64,000 nucleotides of DNA, from contig OU342631.1 in NCBI GenBank assembly GCA_910589415.1, positions 18,042,001-18,106,000 on the forward strand. The letters are read 5' to 3'. Positions 36,171 to 46,944 of the stretch are shown piece after piece. Source of the stretch: Malachius bipustulatus (taxonomy: Eukaryota; Arthropoda; Insecta; Coleoptera; Melyridae). The first letter of the stretch is position 1; the number at the start of each line of letters is the position of its first letter. Both the position numbers and the translations under genes were made by a program. The notes below the pieces were generated by a model that worked only from the letters and a program-made list of their open reading frames with translations, ran no database searches and was not told where the DNA came from.

Positions 36171-37364
36171 AAGCCAATTTAAAAGGCGGCAAAAATTTTC
36201 ATAGTTAAATCGCATAAAAATACACTGTTTCTGCGATTGATGCGCAAGAAGGTTTTATATTACATTGCATTTACACCCAATTCATTTAGAAGAAGCAGTT
36301 CCCTTTTTACTTCACTTAGCCTTGTTAAATTAGTTTTCATTATACTTTGATAAGACGGAAGTGGAAGCTATTCCAGCCATGCCTGTCCAATATCTGGCGT
36401 GCTTCGCTTCGCTAATTCTGTTGCACTGATTGCATTGCCGCTTTACGTTTCAAACGCATTAGCCTGGTCCCGACACCTACATGTTGGACGAGGGCGTCAT
36501 GGGAGGCGCCTGGGGGAGGCCTGAGGGTGGCTATATAGGTAGAGAGGGTGGTCAAGGAGGGCCGGTCGATATTTGCGAGAGCAGCTCGCCCAGGAGCGTT
36601 CAACAAGTAAATCCCGCAATTACCAGGGTATGCTGACGTTCATATACCGAAGGCTGAATACGTGACAGCTATACCCGCACCTGCAACCTCTTATAATAAC
36701 TTTGTTCCCCACTCTTACCTCTCCCTTTCTATTTGTAGCCGGTTTTCTCATGCAATATACATATAAGGTCGTAGGGTGTAAGTGCTTTTATGAATTGTTT
36801 ATTTACGCGCTCGAATGACCTAAATGAAAAAAAAAGTCCTTACGATCGTAATTTTGAGAGGATCGGATGAAATAACACACAAAATTGTCCTTTATTGGCT
36901 TGGGTTTATTAATATCAATTGATTGGTATACTCACCTAGGCAGTGGCGTCGTAAACTTTCTTGCTACGACCAGCCTCACCTATAAGCAATACACTCGACA
37001 ATTATTATTATTCTCAAATATTATTTGTTCGCTATTCTTCACTCATTATTAGAATTTTACCCCACATCTGACACCATTAATTAGTTACCTTTTTTCACTG
37101 TTAGGTTCTTGTTCCCGTCTCTTCTCGTTTCAGAGTTCCAAGAACATGTTGTAAGGATGTAAGGTGTAAAGAGTCAGCGGAATCTCAGCTGAGTAGTTTG
37201 TTTATTGAAGCCTTGTCGGATCACCTGGCATTACGACGTCCCGGGAAAACGTAAAAACGTGGTATCGCCTGGGATGGTATGTTTGGAAATTTAAATTTAC
37301 CGTATCGTTGAACGCCTTTTTCAAACAAATTAATCACGGAAATAATTCGATTAGATATATTATA
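36171..37364. other. Unassigned; includes a GC-rich patch
   Basis: A markedly GC-rich segment at about 36410-36620 carries a 64-codon minus ORF (36412-36606), rich in Arg, Pro and Ala, that I do not recognise, and a CTATATAGG TATA-like motif at about 36531. It could be a fragment of an LTR or LINE. The rest shows nothing. Confidence 0.35.
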
Positions 37365-37366
37365 TA

Positions 37367-37947
37367 CAGGGTGTACCAGCTCGATTTAGAAAACGGTGAG
37401 GGCCGTGTAGGTCTCGTCAAGACGAAACGTTTTTTTATTTGAAGTTTTTGGATTTGGACCTTCGATGCGGAAATATGGCCGACTTCCGGTTTTTAGTTTT
37501 TTGGCTCCAGTTTCGGCATTTTTAGGTTCTCGCCCAAACTGAAACTAGTTTTGAAAACTCCTTAGCTTCAGTTACAACTTTCATATTGAAGTCAAGGTTC
37601 TATCTCTGTTGGATTCAAAATGGCGACATGCCCAAGACTTTAAATTTTAAGTCTTTGAATCAATTCAAATTTAATCAAATTGAAAAATTAAGATTTTGAA
37701 TCCAACAGAGATGGAACCTTGACTTCAATATGAAAGTTGTAACTGAAGCTAAGGAGTTTCCAAAAATAGTTTCAGTTTGGACGAGACCCTAAAAATGCCG
37801 AAACTAGAGCCAAAAAACTAAAAACCGGAATTCGGCCATATTTCCGCAACGAAGGTCCAAATCCAAAAACTTCAAATAAAAAAACGTTTCATCTTGACGA
37901 GACCTACACGGCCCTTACCGTTGTCTAAATCGAGCTGGTACACCCTG
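37367..37947. mobile_element. Fold-back MITE (CAGGGTGTACC), TA duplication
   Basis: CAGGGTGTACCAGCTCGATT at the left is mirrored at the right end. Arms of about 260 bp pair almost fully (for example CTTCAGTTACAACTTTCAT with its complement), leaving a short centre. TA flanks both ends (37365-37366 and 37948-37949). No ORF. Confidence 0.92.
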
Positions 37948-38658
37948 TATAATTCATTCATGATAGAAAATAGCTGCTTTACTTACTAAACTCTGCAGTT
38001 TATTACTGGTGAGTATACGGAGTATGGTTTAAAGAAAGATCCCATCTCGCCCTTCTGGAGTGTTCGGCAACGACCACGCTAAAGGAGATTTTTAATGTAG
38101 ATTTATTCAAAACGATTTTTTGATAAGATCATTAACTTTAGGCCTCTTTTTTGCGTTATTTTTACATCTGTAATGGGCGTGAAAAAGGTTTTTTCCAATT
38201 TTATCTAAAGACATTCATAATAATATAAACTATCCATCATCTGATCAAAAAAGTGGTAATTGAAGTTATTCTCTGGAAGAGGGACACCGGTGGTGCCAAA
38301 TTTGACATCAAAACCACCACCCGGGGGCATCTTTGAAATCTTGAATGAGAACCCAGTTTTTTATTGCAGATTCGAATTTAACGGCTGAAAATACAGAGGA
38401 AAATGCTTCCCCTTCCCCCTGAATATAGTTGTGGTGGGGGGGTAAACTTTAAATTTTAGTAAGGAAGATTTGAATGTAATGGCCAAAAATACGTAGAATT
38501 AGTCCGATTTTTCTCCATTTGTGAATCTTTTAGGAAAAAATTGAGTTCACAAGTAAGCATAGAGAGATTTTTGCTTACAAATATTTTGACTTACAAAAAT
38601 ATTTTGACACAAAAAAAAAACAATTTTTAGAGGTCACTTGTACCCATATAAGTAAGTA
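37948..38658. other. Unassigned DNA
   Basis: No gene recognised. Confidence 0.5.
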
Positions 38659-38660
38659 TA

Positions 38661-39512
38661 CCGGGTGGTCCATCACTTATGTCCACCCCCGAAATAGAGG
38701 TTAATTTTAAAGATAAAAAATTGAAACTTTGAGGATTTGTGTAATTAATATATGACCACATAATGGCATAGTCAGATTAATTTTTTTTTTTTTTAGTTGA
38801 GCCATCAGCGATAAAAAAACTGTAATTTGGTGTTAATGTGACCAAAATAAATTCGATTTTTCTTTAATACACCGATAGAAATCGATTAATAAACTCAAAA
38901 TCGATGAAAATAAATATCAAAAACCTAATTACAAGCCTTTAATTAAATAAAATACTTAAAATATGGAAATGACAGCTAAAATGATTGATATATGGTAGAG
39001 CAATAAAAGTGACAAATCTAATGAGGGTAGGTACCTACCATAAATAATCTTCAAAGCAGTCAGAAGAATGTGCCATTGAACTCGAATGGGGCTTCTTTTA
39101 TGAATGTTTACTTAGGATATGTTTACTTAACATTTGTGCTATACCAGCCCTTCAAAATCCTGGTAGTTTTATTGCTTCCATAAATCAATCATTCTAGCTG
39201 TCATTTCCATATTTTGTATATTTTATTTAATTAAAGGCTTGTAATTAGTTTTTTGATATTTCTTTTAAGCGATTTTGATTTTCTTAATCGATTTCTATCG
39301 ATGTATTAAAGAAAAATAGAATTTATTTTGGTCACATTAACACCAAATTACAGTTTTTTATCGCTGATGGCTCAACTAAAAAAAAAAAAATAATAATCTG
39401 ATCATGTCATTATATGGTCCTATATTAATTACACAAAGCCTCAAAGTTTCAATTTTTTATCTTTAAAATTAACCTCTATTTCGGGGGTGGACATAAGTGA
39501 TGGACCACCCGG
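38661..39512. mobile_element. Fold-back MITE (CCGGGTGGTCC), TA duplication
   Basis: CCGGGTGGTCCATCACTTAT at the left is mirrored at the right. Arms of ~300 bp include ACACCAAATTACAGTTTTTT and its complement. TA flanks both (38659-38660 and 39513-39514). No transposase. Confidence 0.92.
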
Positions 39513-39514
39513 TA

Positions 39515-40018
39515 CAACAAAACTGAACTAGGCTGGCAGAGCAGAATTAATTCTGAAAATTGTAAGTGTTAAACGGTAGGCAGCTGGAAATACACTACCT
39601 ACTCATAAAAATATAAAACTTTTAAATATTATTATGGTTTCAATAAAAATAAGGATGTCACAACATTAATTTTTCAAACACGCTGTACCATTCACCTCTG
39701 TAGCTTCCAGATTGACGAATTGCCCTTTTTTGTAATATCTCAAAAAAATTAAATTTTATGTCTTCCGCAATTTTTTAGAAAAGCCCTTAGATGTATCAAC
39801 GACCAGAACTGTTCGTCATTTTCCAGTCGCTTTGTAGATATAAACACAAAACTAGAAGGGTTCTGCAAAAATTGTTGCAGGGTTCAAAAGTACTTTTGAA
39901 AGTGTGTATAGACTTTTGAAAGAAAATACGAAAAGTGTCTATATTTCTTCTACATTCAGACAATAATAATAAAAAATACCTACCTACAGCAATTTTAGCA
40001 AACATTTCCTTGTTTCAG
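39515..40018 (+). other. Intron of the Beat-type gene
   Basis: Ends in a canonical acceptor (CCTTGTTTCAG, ending 40018). The preceding exon with the signal peptide was not identified in the window. Confidence 0.5.
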
Positions 40019-41200
40019 AAGACATGATGCGGGTGAGAGGCAACATAGAAAAACTGGAACTGATGATGCCCAGATACGCGATCAGAGGCGGCGATGTGGA
40101 GTTACGGTGCGATCACAGCGTCTCCCCAGATCAGCTCTACAAAGTCGAATGGCGGAAATCAGGAAATAAGATCTTCGAATACATCAAAGGAAGAAGACCC
40201 CCTTTTAAGTACTACCCGATTCTAGGAGCGGAGCTCAATGTAAGAACTATGACATGCACTATATATCTTATTTTTATTCATAAAATTCTTTTACCTGTTT
40301 ACAGAAAGTTCGTAGTAATCAAAATCAAGTAACGCTCTCCAAGTTAGATTTTGGTGCATCAGGCACTTACACTTGTATAGTATCGATGGAAACGCCGATT
40401 TTCAGTAAAGATTCCGATGAGAAGGAGCTAACCATTATCGGTAAGAGTGGTCGAATTTATATTAAAGCGTGAATAATGATAATCGATTAATTAATTTGCT
40501 AGAACCACAAGAAGAAGATCCAGTAATTACCTTCAATAAAGCAACTTACGAACTAGGAGATATTCTAGAAGCCAATTGTACTACTTCACCTTCCAGACCA
40601 CCGCCGCACATTACTTGGCTTATCAACGGAGAAAAGGTTCATTGACACAATTCTGGATTTGAAATAAAATTAACTAAAATGATTTGATATCCAGGTGCTG
40701 GACTCGATGACGAAAGCATTCTCTGTGATGGCCGGTTTGATGATAACGAGGCGGCATGGACACTCGGCTGGCTACTTCGAGCAGCGTCTTCCTGCGGTGA
40801 AGCAGCTTATGGTGGAGGTGAGCGAGCTCCATGTTGGAGATGATGGTGAGTTACGTCTCACTTGCATGTCCACCATTCCCGGATATCTCCTACCTGGACA
40901 GCAGGAGGAGGATTATGCTGATATTAGGCAGCGGTCCGTCACTAGTGAGTACAAATTTGTTTTGTACCTATAAATGATAAACACTAATTTTCTGATATAT
41001 CAACAGTTGACATCGAACTAACTGAAGGGCCAGTAGAAGCCATCTCTAACACAAATAATCCGGCATCGTCTTCATCAGCGACATCGGCAGCGACCTGCAT
41101 TCTCTTTAACTCCTGGAGACATCTCAGGTACCTCTACCGGGAGAATGTGTTACCTTTAGGAAGCTTAGCTTTGCTACTGAGGAGTATGACGTCCGTCTGA
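40019..41200 (+). CDS. Beaten path (Beat)-family immunoglobulin-domain protein, 3' exons
   Basis: Five exons with GT-AG borders and consistent phase: 40019-40239, 40305-40440, 40503-40636, 40695-40944, 41007-41200 (TGA at 41198-41200), giving ~310 residues. Ig domain 1 shows VELRCDHSV, LYKVEWRKSGNKIFEYIKG and GTYTCIVSMETPIF; the Y-x-V-x-W followed by the F-x-Y region and P-I-x-G is the Beat signature. Ig domain 2 shows ILEANCTTSPSRPPPHITW, LINGEK and GELRLTCMSTIP. The C-terminus is low-complexity (NPASSSSATSAATC) then basic and hydrophobic (VLPLGSLALLLRSMTSV), compatible with a GPI-anchor signal. Known Beats are insect cell-surface or secreted ligands for Sidestep-family receptors in axon guidance and synaptic targeting. 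The first exon opens inside a codon (phase 1), so the signal-peptide exon lies upstream, possibly outside the window. The third intron's donor (GTTCAT) is weak. I cannot assign the subfamily (Beat-I to VII). Confidence 0.92.
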
Positions 41201-44200
41201 TTTTCCAAAAGCACCGAAAATAATTCTCGAAATTAACAGAAGATTAAGTTTCACTCGAACCGGTTGAAAATTTAATTTCTTATTATTCGTACTACATAAT
41301 ATTATTACTACTTACTAATCGCTGGTTGATCTGTTTCAAAATATAAAATATTATTTCATCTAGGAAAAAATATAATGCAAAGAGATGAAATATTAATAAT
41401 AATCAATGTTACCAATGATAATTATTATTACTTACCTATTATTGTGTAAACAATATTATTGTGTATAAGTTACAATGATGATGTATTTTATTATTATTAT
41501 AGCTGTTGTATGTTGTACATACTTTATGACATATATTATGTAATATGTTGCAGTGTTGAGATGTTTAAGCCTCGTTTAAAAAACACAACTAATCGATTAT
41601 TGTACATTAGGAAATAATTTAAATATGCTGGAAAATGAATGAGTTGCCAGAAGAAACGGTGATAAAATTATAGGAACTATTTTAGGAATAATTCAATCTT
41701 ACTTTCTTTCATTATTAATTCCCTTAATTATTCAAAGATATTACATAGAAAATTTTCTATTTATACACACGTTTTATGTGGCTTTATTTTGGTACTATGA
41801 TACGGGTCCCAAAAGTTTAAACTTGAGAGAAAGATTATCACAAATTATTACGAGATTAATAAGTAGAGAAAAATGCATGTCTCAATTAACGAGATTGATT
41901 GAGTGATTGGGCGGAAATTCGCGTTTATTTCCAAAAAGGTAGGATGATTTCTCCAACATCACATGCCTACCTGTTTCAAAGCATGATGAATGGATACATT
42001 GCAATGCTGTAATAAAAAGAGAAGATAGCTGCTTTTAAAATGTATTGCTGACTTATCTGCCATGCATATTATGGACTATAAAACTCACTAACGCATCCAT
42101 CTTAATTACTGAAATAGAAAATAAAGATTGAAGATATCTCGAAAAAGAATTTGGAAGATTATAGTAGCACAAGGTCGGATAGAGGATAACATACCAAGAA
42201 AAAATATTATCACAAGATAAAGTAAAGGGTAAGAGACCAATAAAACTAATCGATTGATAAAGAACTTTTACGAAATGAAAAGATCTGCTCAGAGAAATCA
42301 AAGATCGTAAAGTGAGGAATGCAAAATACTGGGAGATGGGACCACCATTTCTCTGCTATGATGTGAAATGAATGATATGAAGAAAAAATAATCAAAAAGA
42401 GAGATAACCAGGCAAGAAGCATGAAATTGAGAGAACAAATTCCTGGGTTTCTCTGAGTTTCCATGGATTTTGCTGGACTTCCCTAGACTCACAGAGAGAA
42501 AGAGGTATTTCTTCTTCTTGATTCTTGGTGGGAATAATCCTGCTGATGGGAGCATTCTTGTGTACTACTCCCTAATAGTGCCTTGGACCAGTCGAAAAAG
42601 TTCCATACGGACGTGACCGGGCATACTCGTACTTTTGCAGGGTCAGAGTGTGTTTGACAGGTTTTACAAAACCGGCTACTTGGTATGGAGTTGTTGCCTG
42701 AAATGTTGCATGTAACCCGAAAATATGTGAAATATTTCTAAATGTGAAGGTTGTAGGGGATAATAATTGAAACGCAAACGGGAATGTCGCTTTACACTTT
42801 GAGAGAATTTATATAAAAGACAGTTCTTGTACAAAATGATTCGAAGTTATGTACTTGATCAAAACTGATCAAAAGTAAATTTTGACAAACTGGGTATTTG
42901 CTACTGGTTTAAGCACCAAACCCTTCAATGTCTAATTATTATCAAAAACTTTAATCAAATAATTTTTAATTTTAAAGGCAGTGGCGCTTAATCAGAGTAT
43001 CTCCAAAATTAAGGGTTGCATAGAATTGATTTAAAAACAACTTGGCTATATAGGTATTGTTTTGAAAATTTGACCAAAATGAAAAATACATAGCCCTATT
43101 TGCATTTTCAATCGATGATGAAAAATTTTACGCATTTTCTTCTATGTCCTCTTCTTTTAGGAGATATTTCAATTTCATTAATATGAAGAAGAAAAACAAT
43201 CAACTCTAGTTGGCGTTAATATCAGAGTTACACATTTAAAGTTGCCATTTTCGTTTAATTCTGTTTGATAAAAGATTTCTTGGACAAATTTTGGGGCCCA
43301 GTATTTACCAATAAAGCTCTACATCAACTTAGATTCTAAATGTTGTACATAAGATTACAAACTTACGCTTTCATGTCAATTCCAAATAAGAGTGCATAAT
43401 ATAAAAAAATGTATGTGGTGTGCTATCCTTGAGACCCAATGTTGTCAAGTGTATAAACTCCTTATTTCTACTGGCAATTCGTCGTATTTCGAAATATGTG
43501 ACAGTTCTGGACTATAGGTAACGAAAACAGTTTCCGCCAAACAGTGCACAATAAATGCACACGTGTGAACACGCAACGCGCGCAATATTTTATTTAGCCT
43601 TCATTTTTCAGTTATTAAACCTTCTTACAAGCACACTTGTTTAGGGTCACTAATATTATCTAACCTTAAATTTTCTAAATATACGAAAATGTAATAAAAG
43701 AAAATTTTTCGATAATATATTTTGATAAATCATGAAATTTGAAAGGAATGTGGGTAGTGTTGCAAAAGAGGTGCTAAATAAATAATTATTATTATTGTTT
43801 AAAAACAGACTTCAGAAAACAGCAAAACAATCACTTTTCTACTTAACAATTACACACCATTCATGGTTTTATGTTAAAAAAAAAACTGGAGCTTCATTGG
43901 AAATTGTTTTTATTTCTAATTACTTATGAAGATATAATTATCGCCCAACAATTATTTTTAGGTCCAGGACTACGTGTTACAGTACCCAGAAAATACTTTA
44001 AATTATACCAAGCCTTCAGAAAACAGATCTATAAATATGACTGAGTTGTATTTGAAACAATTTGAAAAATGTAAGTTTTCTTTGAATAAACATTGACAAC
44101 CTCCCAATTACGGGTTGTTGGTTTTGTTGCTTTGTCGGAACGATTTCCAACAGTCCCATTGACAATTATTATGATACTTCTGGTAAGTACCACCCTGTTT

Positions 44201-44818
44201 CATTTTAATAATGTTCTAGATCAAATACAACAACTGTATCTTCTTTAAGATCATGCAATGCTGCTTCATTCACTCTTTTGTAGTCAGTAATGGCATAAAA
44301 ATAAATGTTTTGGCGATTTTGTGTTTACCAGGGGTATTTTCGTACATATCGACTTCACTGAGTAAAATTCATTACTTATGTCGGATAATTTTGATTGCTT
44401 CATAAGCTTCATAAACATTATCTTAAAAAAATTTAAAATTGAAGTCTTTTAACGTGAAGGGAGGAAAAAATCACTACGATTTTGCTAAGTATACTTAACT
44501 TCGTGCTGCTGATTGATAAATGGTGGAAGATGCTGGTGCTGGTGCTAGGAGATTTTCTTAGACTAAGGCTTCAACATGGCTGATTATTAGCGGTGGCTGG
44601 TCTCGAGCTCACAAACAGACTCTAAGTAGTTAGAGTAGAAACAGACAGATGGACTCCTCAACGGTGACTCAGCTTCCAGAAAAAAAGGCAAATTAGCTCC
44701 AGTGAAAAGGATTTAAAATCACGGCTCAATTACTGAATGTTCATAGTAAAGCAACAGCAGCGAATCGGTTTCTGCGCGGATAACTTTGAGTCCAACTTCA
44801 CGTAATAATTAAAATGAA
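41201..44818. other. 3' flank of the Beat-type gene; unassigned
   Basis: AT-rich with TTATTATTA runs to about 41520, probably containing the 3'UTR. ORFs at 42053-42555 (minus) overlap in three frames and have no motif. Nothing else recognised. Confidence 0.5.
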
Positions 44819-44820
44819 TA

Positions 44821-45455
44821 CAGGGTGTATTGTAACGTCCGCATAATATTAGCACCACGTGATTCTACATCAAAAACAGAACAAAAAGTTTTAATACCGT
44901 TTAGCTCTTAGACCTCAAATAACGAAGTTATCGACCATTTAAATTTGAAGTTTTTTAATACTCAAAAATATTGCTTAATATTATTAAAAAATTCTTAAGT
45001 AAGAAGTAAAATAGCCAAATTATCAAAAATTTTAGATTTTTTTTGGTACAAATGGTTTTAATTAACATTTCAAAACTAGGAATTATTTGATTTCCTGAGT
45101 TCCAATACTTCCAATCAATATTGCAACTGCGCGTTTTAATTGTTGAATAAAAAATTGAAAAAATAAAAAATCTTAAAAAAAATTCAACATTGACACGTCG
45201 CAGCATGACATTTGTCTTGTTGCACCTTTTTTCGATTACATAGCAACGGCACACTATACCAGTGAGGTGACTTCACGTCTAATAGGTTATCTTAATTTTT
45301 ATACCAGCGCCAGTGTTGCAAAATTTAAGAACGTTAAATTGTCCATATCTTAAAATCTGTGTACATCAAGAAAAAACTGTTGAGGACTTTTTTGTTCTGT
45401 TTTTGATGTAGAATCGCGTGGTGCTAATATTATGCGGACGTTACAATACACCCTG
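44821..45455 (-). mobile_element. CAGGGTGTATT MITE, copy 2 (inverted relative to copy 1)
   Basis: Ends CAGGGTGTATTGTAACGTCC and its complement; TA flanks both (44819-44820 and 45456-45457). The body is the reverse complement of 26939-27560, including TCTTAGACCTCAAATAACGA and ATTGCTTAATATTATTAAAA. The 99-codon minus ORF inside (44955-45254) is disrupted in copy 1, so I do not treat it as a gene. Confidence 0.92.
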
Positions 45456-45457
45456 TA

Positions 45458-46617
45458 TATGAAGCCAGGTGCAAATCCGAGTAAAATAATTTATACGGCA
45501 ATTATTTAATTTAATAAAAAATTACAGTAAATACAAAATTTACGTTACCAAAGTTCAAAAAGGTATTCATGCACCTATTTATCAACGCATTAAACGAGGA
45601 GATGGAAGATATAATATAAGAAAAGCATTTAAAATAGTTTTCGCAACCTATGGCGAATCTGTACGGACGCTGGTTCAAAAAAGAAATGAAATTTAATTTG
45701 CTTTCTCAAAAATCTGCGAACATCAAAGGCATTGACGGAAATGGGAGATGACAATTGGCAGATAGGTATAAATGACGCTAATTACGTTGATCCTAAACAC
45801 AACTCACTTTTAAGAGAGTTGACGATTGGGAAAACTTGAAAGGCGCTTGGAAAGTTGCCTATAATTATTGTTAAAATGGAATAATGAAATGCTGATAAAT
45901 AAATCAACCCTTGTAACAGTGAAATGTTACAAGTACGATCTAGTAAAGTTTTCCAAACGCATATTGCGTTTAATTTGGATCTCGATTCTTTGAATAACCG
46001 AAAAAATGTTGCCATGGAAGGTGCTCCACGCACTTAATTGCCGTGATCATCTACCTATACGTTAAAAAAATATGTAGGTACCTGATAAAATTAAAGATTA
46101 GGCGCATCCTTCAAAAGTCTCAGCCTTCAACAACACATCAACTGGAACATCAACGTTCCAGAATAATTTCACATTTTTTCGAAATTGCATCTCAGGGGTG
46201 ATGGATTAATATCCATGGTTTCTTTTTTTCTTTAAAGATAAAAAATTTCCTTTATCGATCATTAGTCCTCCGCAAATGTATTAGGTAATTAAGTAATTAT
46301 TTGTAAGTTAAGATTTTTTTTTTATTTCAGCTCTTTTTTTGCTTAATCACGAACCTACACTGAAACTGAATAAATAAACTTTTTCCTCGTTCCGTAATTA
46401 ACTTATTCTTTCATCAAGGGTCTTTTTCGGTACAAGACTTTTCGATTCAACTCTCCAAGTTTCACGAATTTGAGTACGGTCTCCATTCTGTCACCTCCAT
46501 AAAACGCTTTATTTTATCCCACTCGGGCGTATACAGACTAGAGGGACCGCGAACGCAAATTATTTTCAGTGTGAAATGCTTCGTTTACGAGATTAGACAT
46601 AATGCTAATACCTAAGT
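45458..46617. other. Unassigned AT-rich DNA
   Basis: No supported gene. Confidence 0.5.
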
Positions 46618-46631
46618 CATATGAGTTCTTA

Positions 46632-46801
46632 TCTGGCGGTAAAAACCTTGGTTAGCGGGCTGCTAAACCTTGTCAAAGGAACGGAGCTCTTCTAATCAAG
46701 GAGAATCTAAATGTGAGAAATACAATAAGCCCGCTGGCTTCAGTGTTTGGGACCTAATAAACCATCTCTCACATTTAGTTAAAATACCAAATACCAAATA
46801 C
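46632..46801 (+). mobile_element. 5'-truncated LINE insertion with 14-bp target duplication
   Basis: Starts inside the ORF2 C-terminus (TCTGGCGGTAAAAACCTTGG...), includes the LVSGLLNLVKGTELF-stop reading and the full 3'UTR, and ends in a tail of AAATACC units. CATATGAGTTCTTA flanks it directly on both sides (46618-46631 and 46802-46815). Nearly identical to the minus-strand copy at 566-740. Confidence 0.93.
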
Positions 46802-46824
46802 CATATGAGTTCTTAGCCGTTTAT

Positions 46825-46944
46825 ACAGGGTGATTATTTTAAATTTCAATGGCGATATATTTGAAACGATGAAAGATATAATAACTCCCAAAAACATGTT
46901 CCAGCTTTAGTTCCCCCTCCAACAAACGTGGAGGGGAAACTAAA
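46825..46944. repeat. Solo CAGGGTG end and a 39-nt hairpin
   Basis: TACAGGGTGATTATTTT at 46825 resembles a MITE terminus without a detected partner. At 46906-46944, TTTAGTTCCCCCTCCA pairs with TGGAGGGGAAACTAAA around a 7-nt loop. Confidence 0.5.

Noticed and set aside
36412..36606. GC-rich 64-codon minus ORF as a gene
   Set aside because: Isolated, unrecognised; the GC-rich patch may be a transposon scrap.
36770..37260. Possible LTR retrotransposon remnant
   Set aside because: Short TGTAAGG-like repeats and a CTATATAGG motif nearby suggested it, but no paired LTRs, primer-binding site or gag/pol similarity were found.
37415..37432. Second hammerhead core (AAGACGAAACG)
   Set aside because: The GAAAC motif lacks a nearby CUGANGA and a stem II, and belongs to the arm of a fold-back MITE.
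44955..45254. 99-codon minus ORF as a gene
   Set aside because: It lies wholly inside a MITE, is broken in the other copy of the same MITE, and has no recognised domain.
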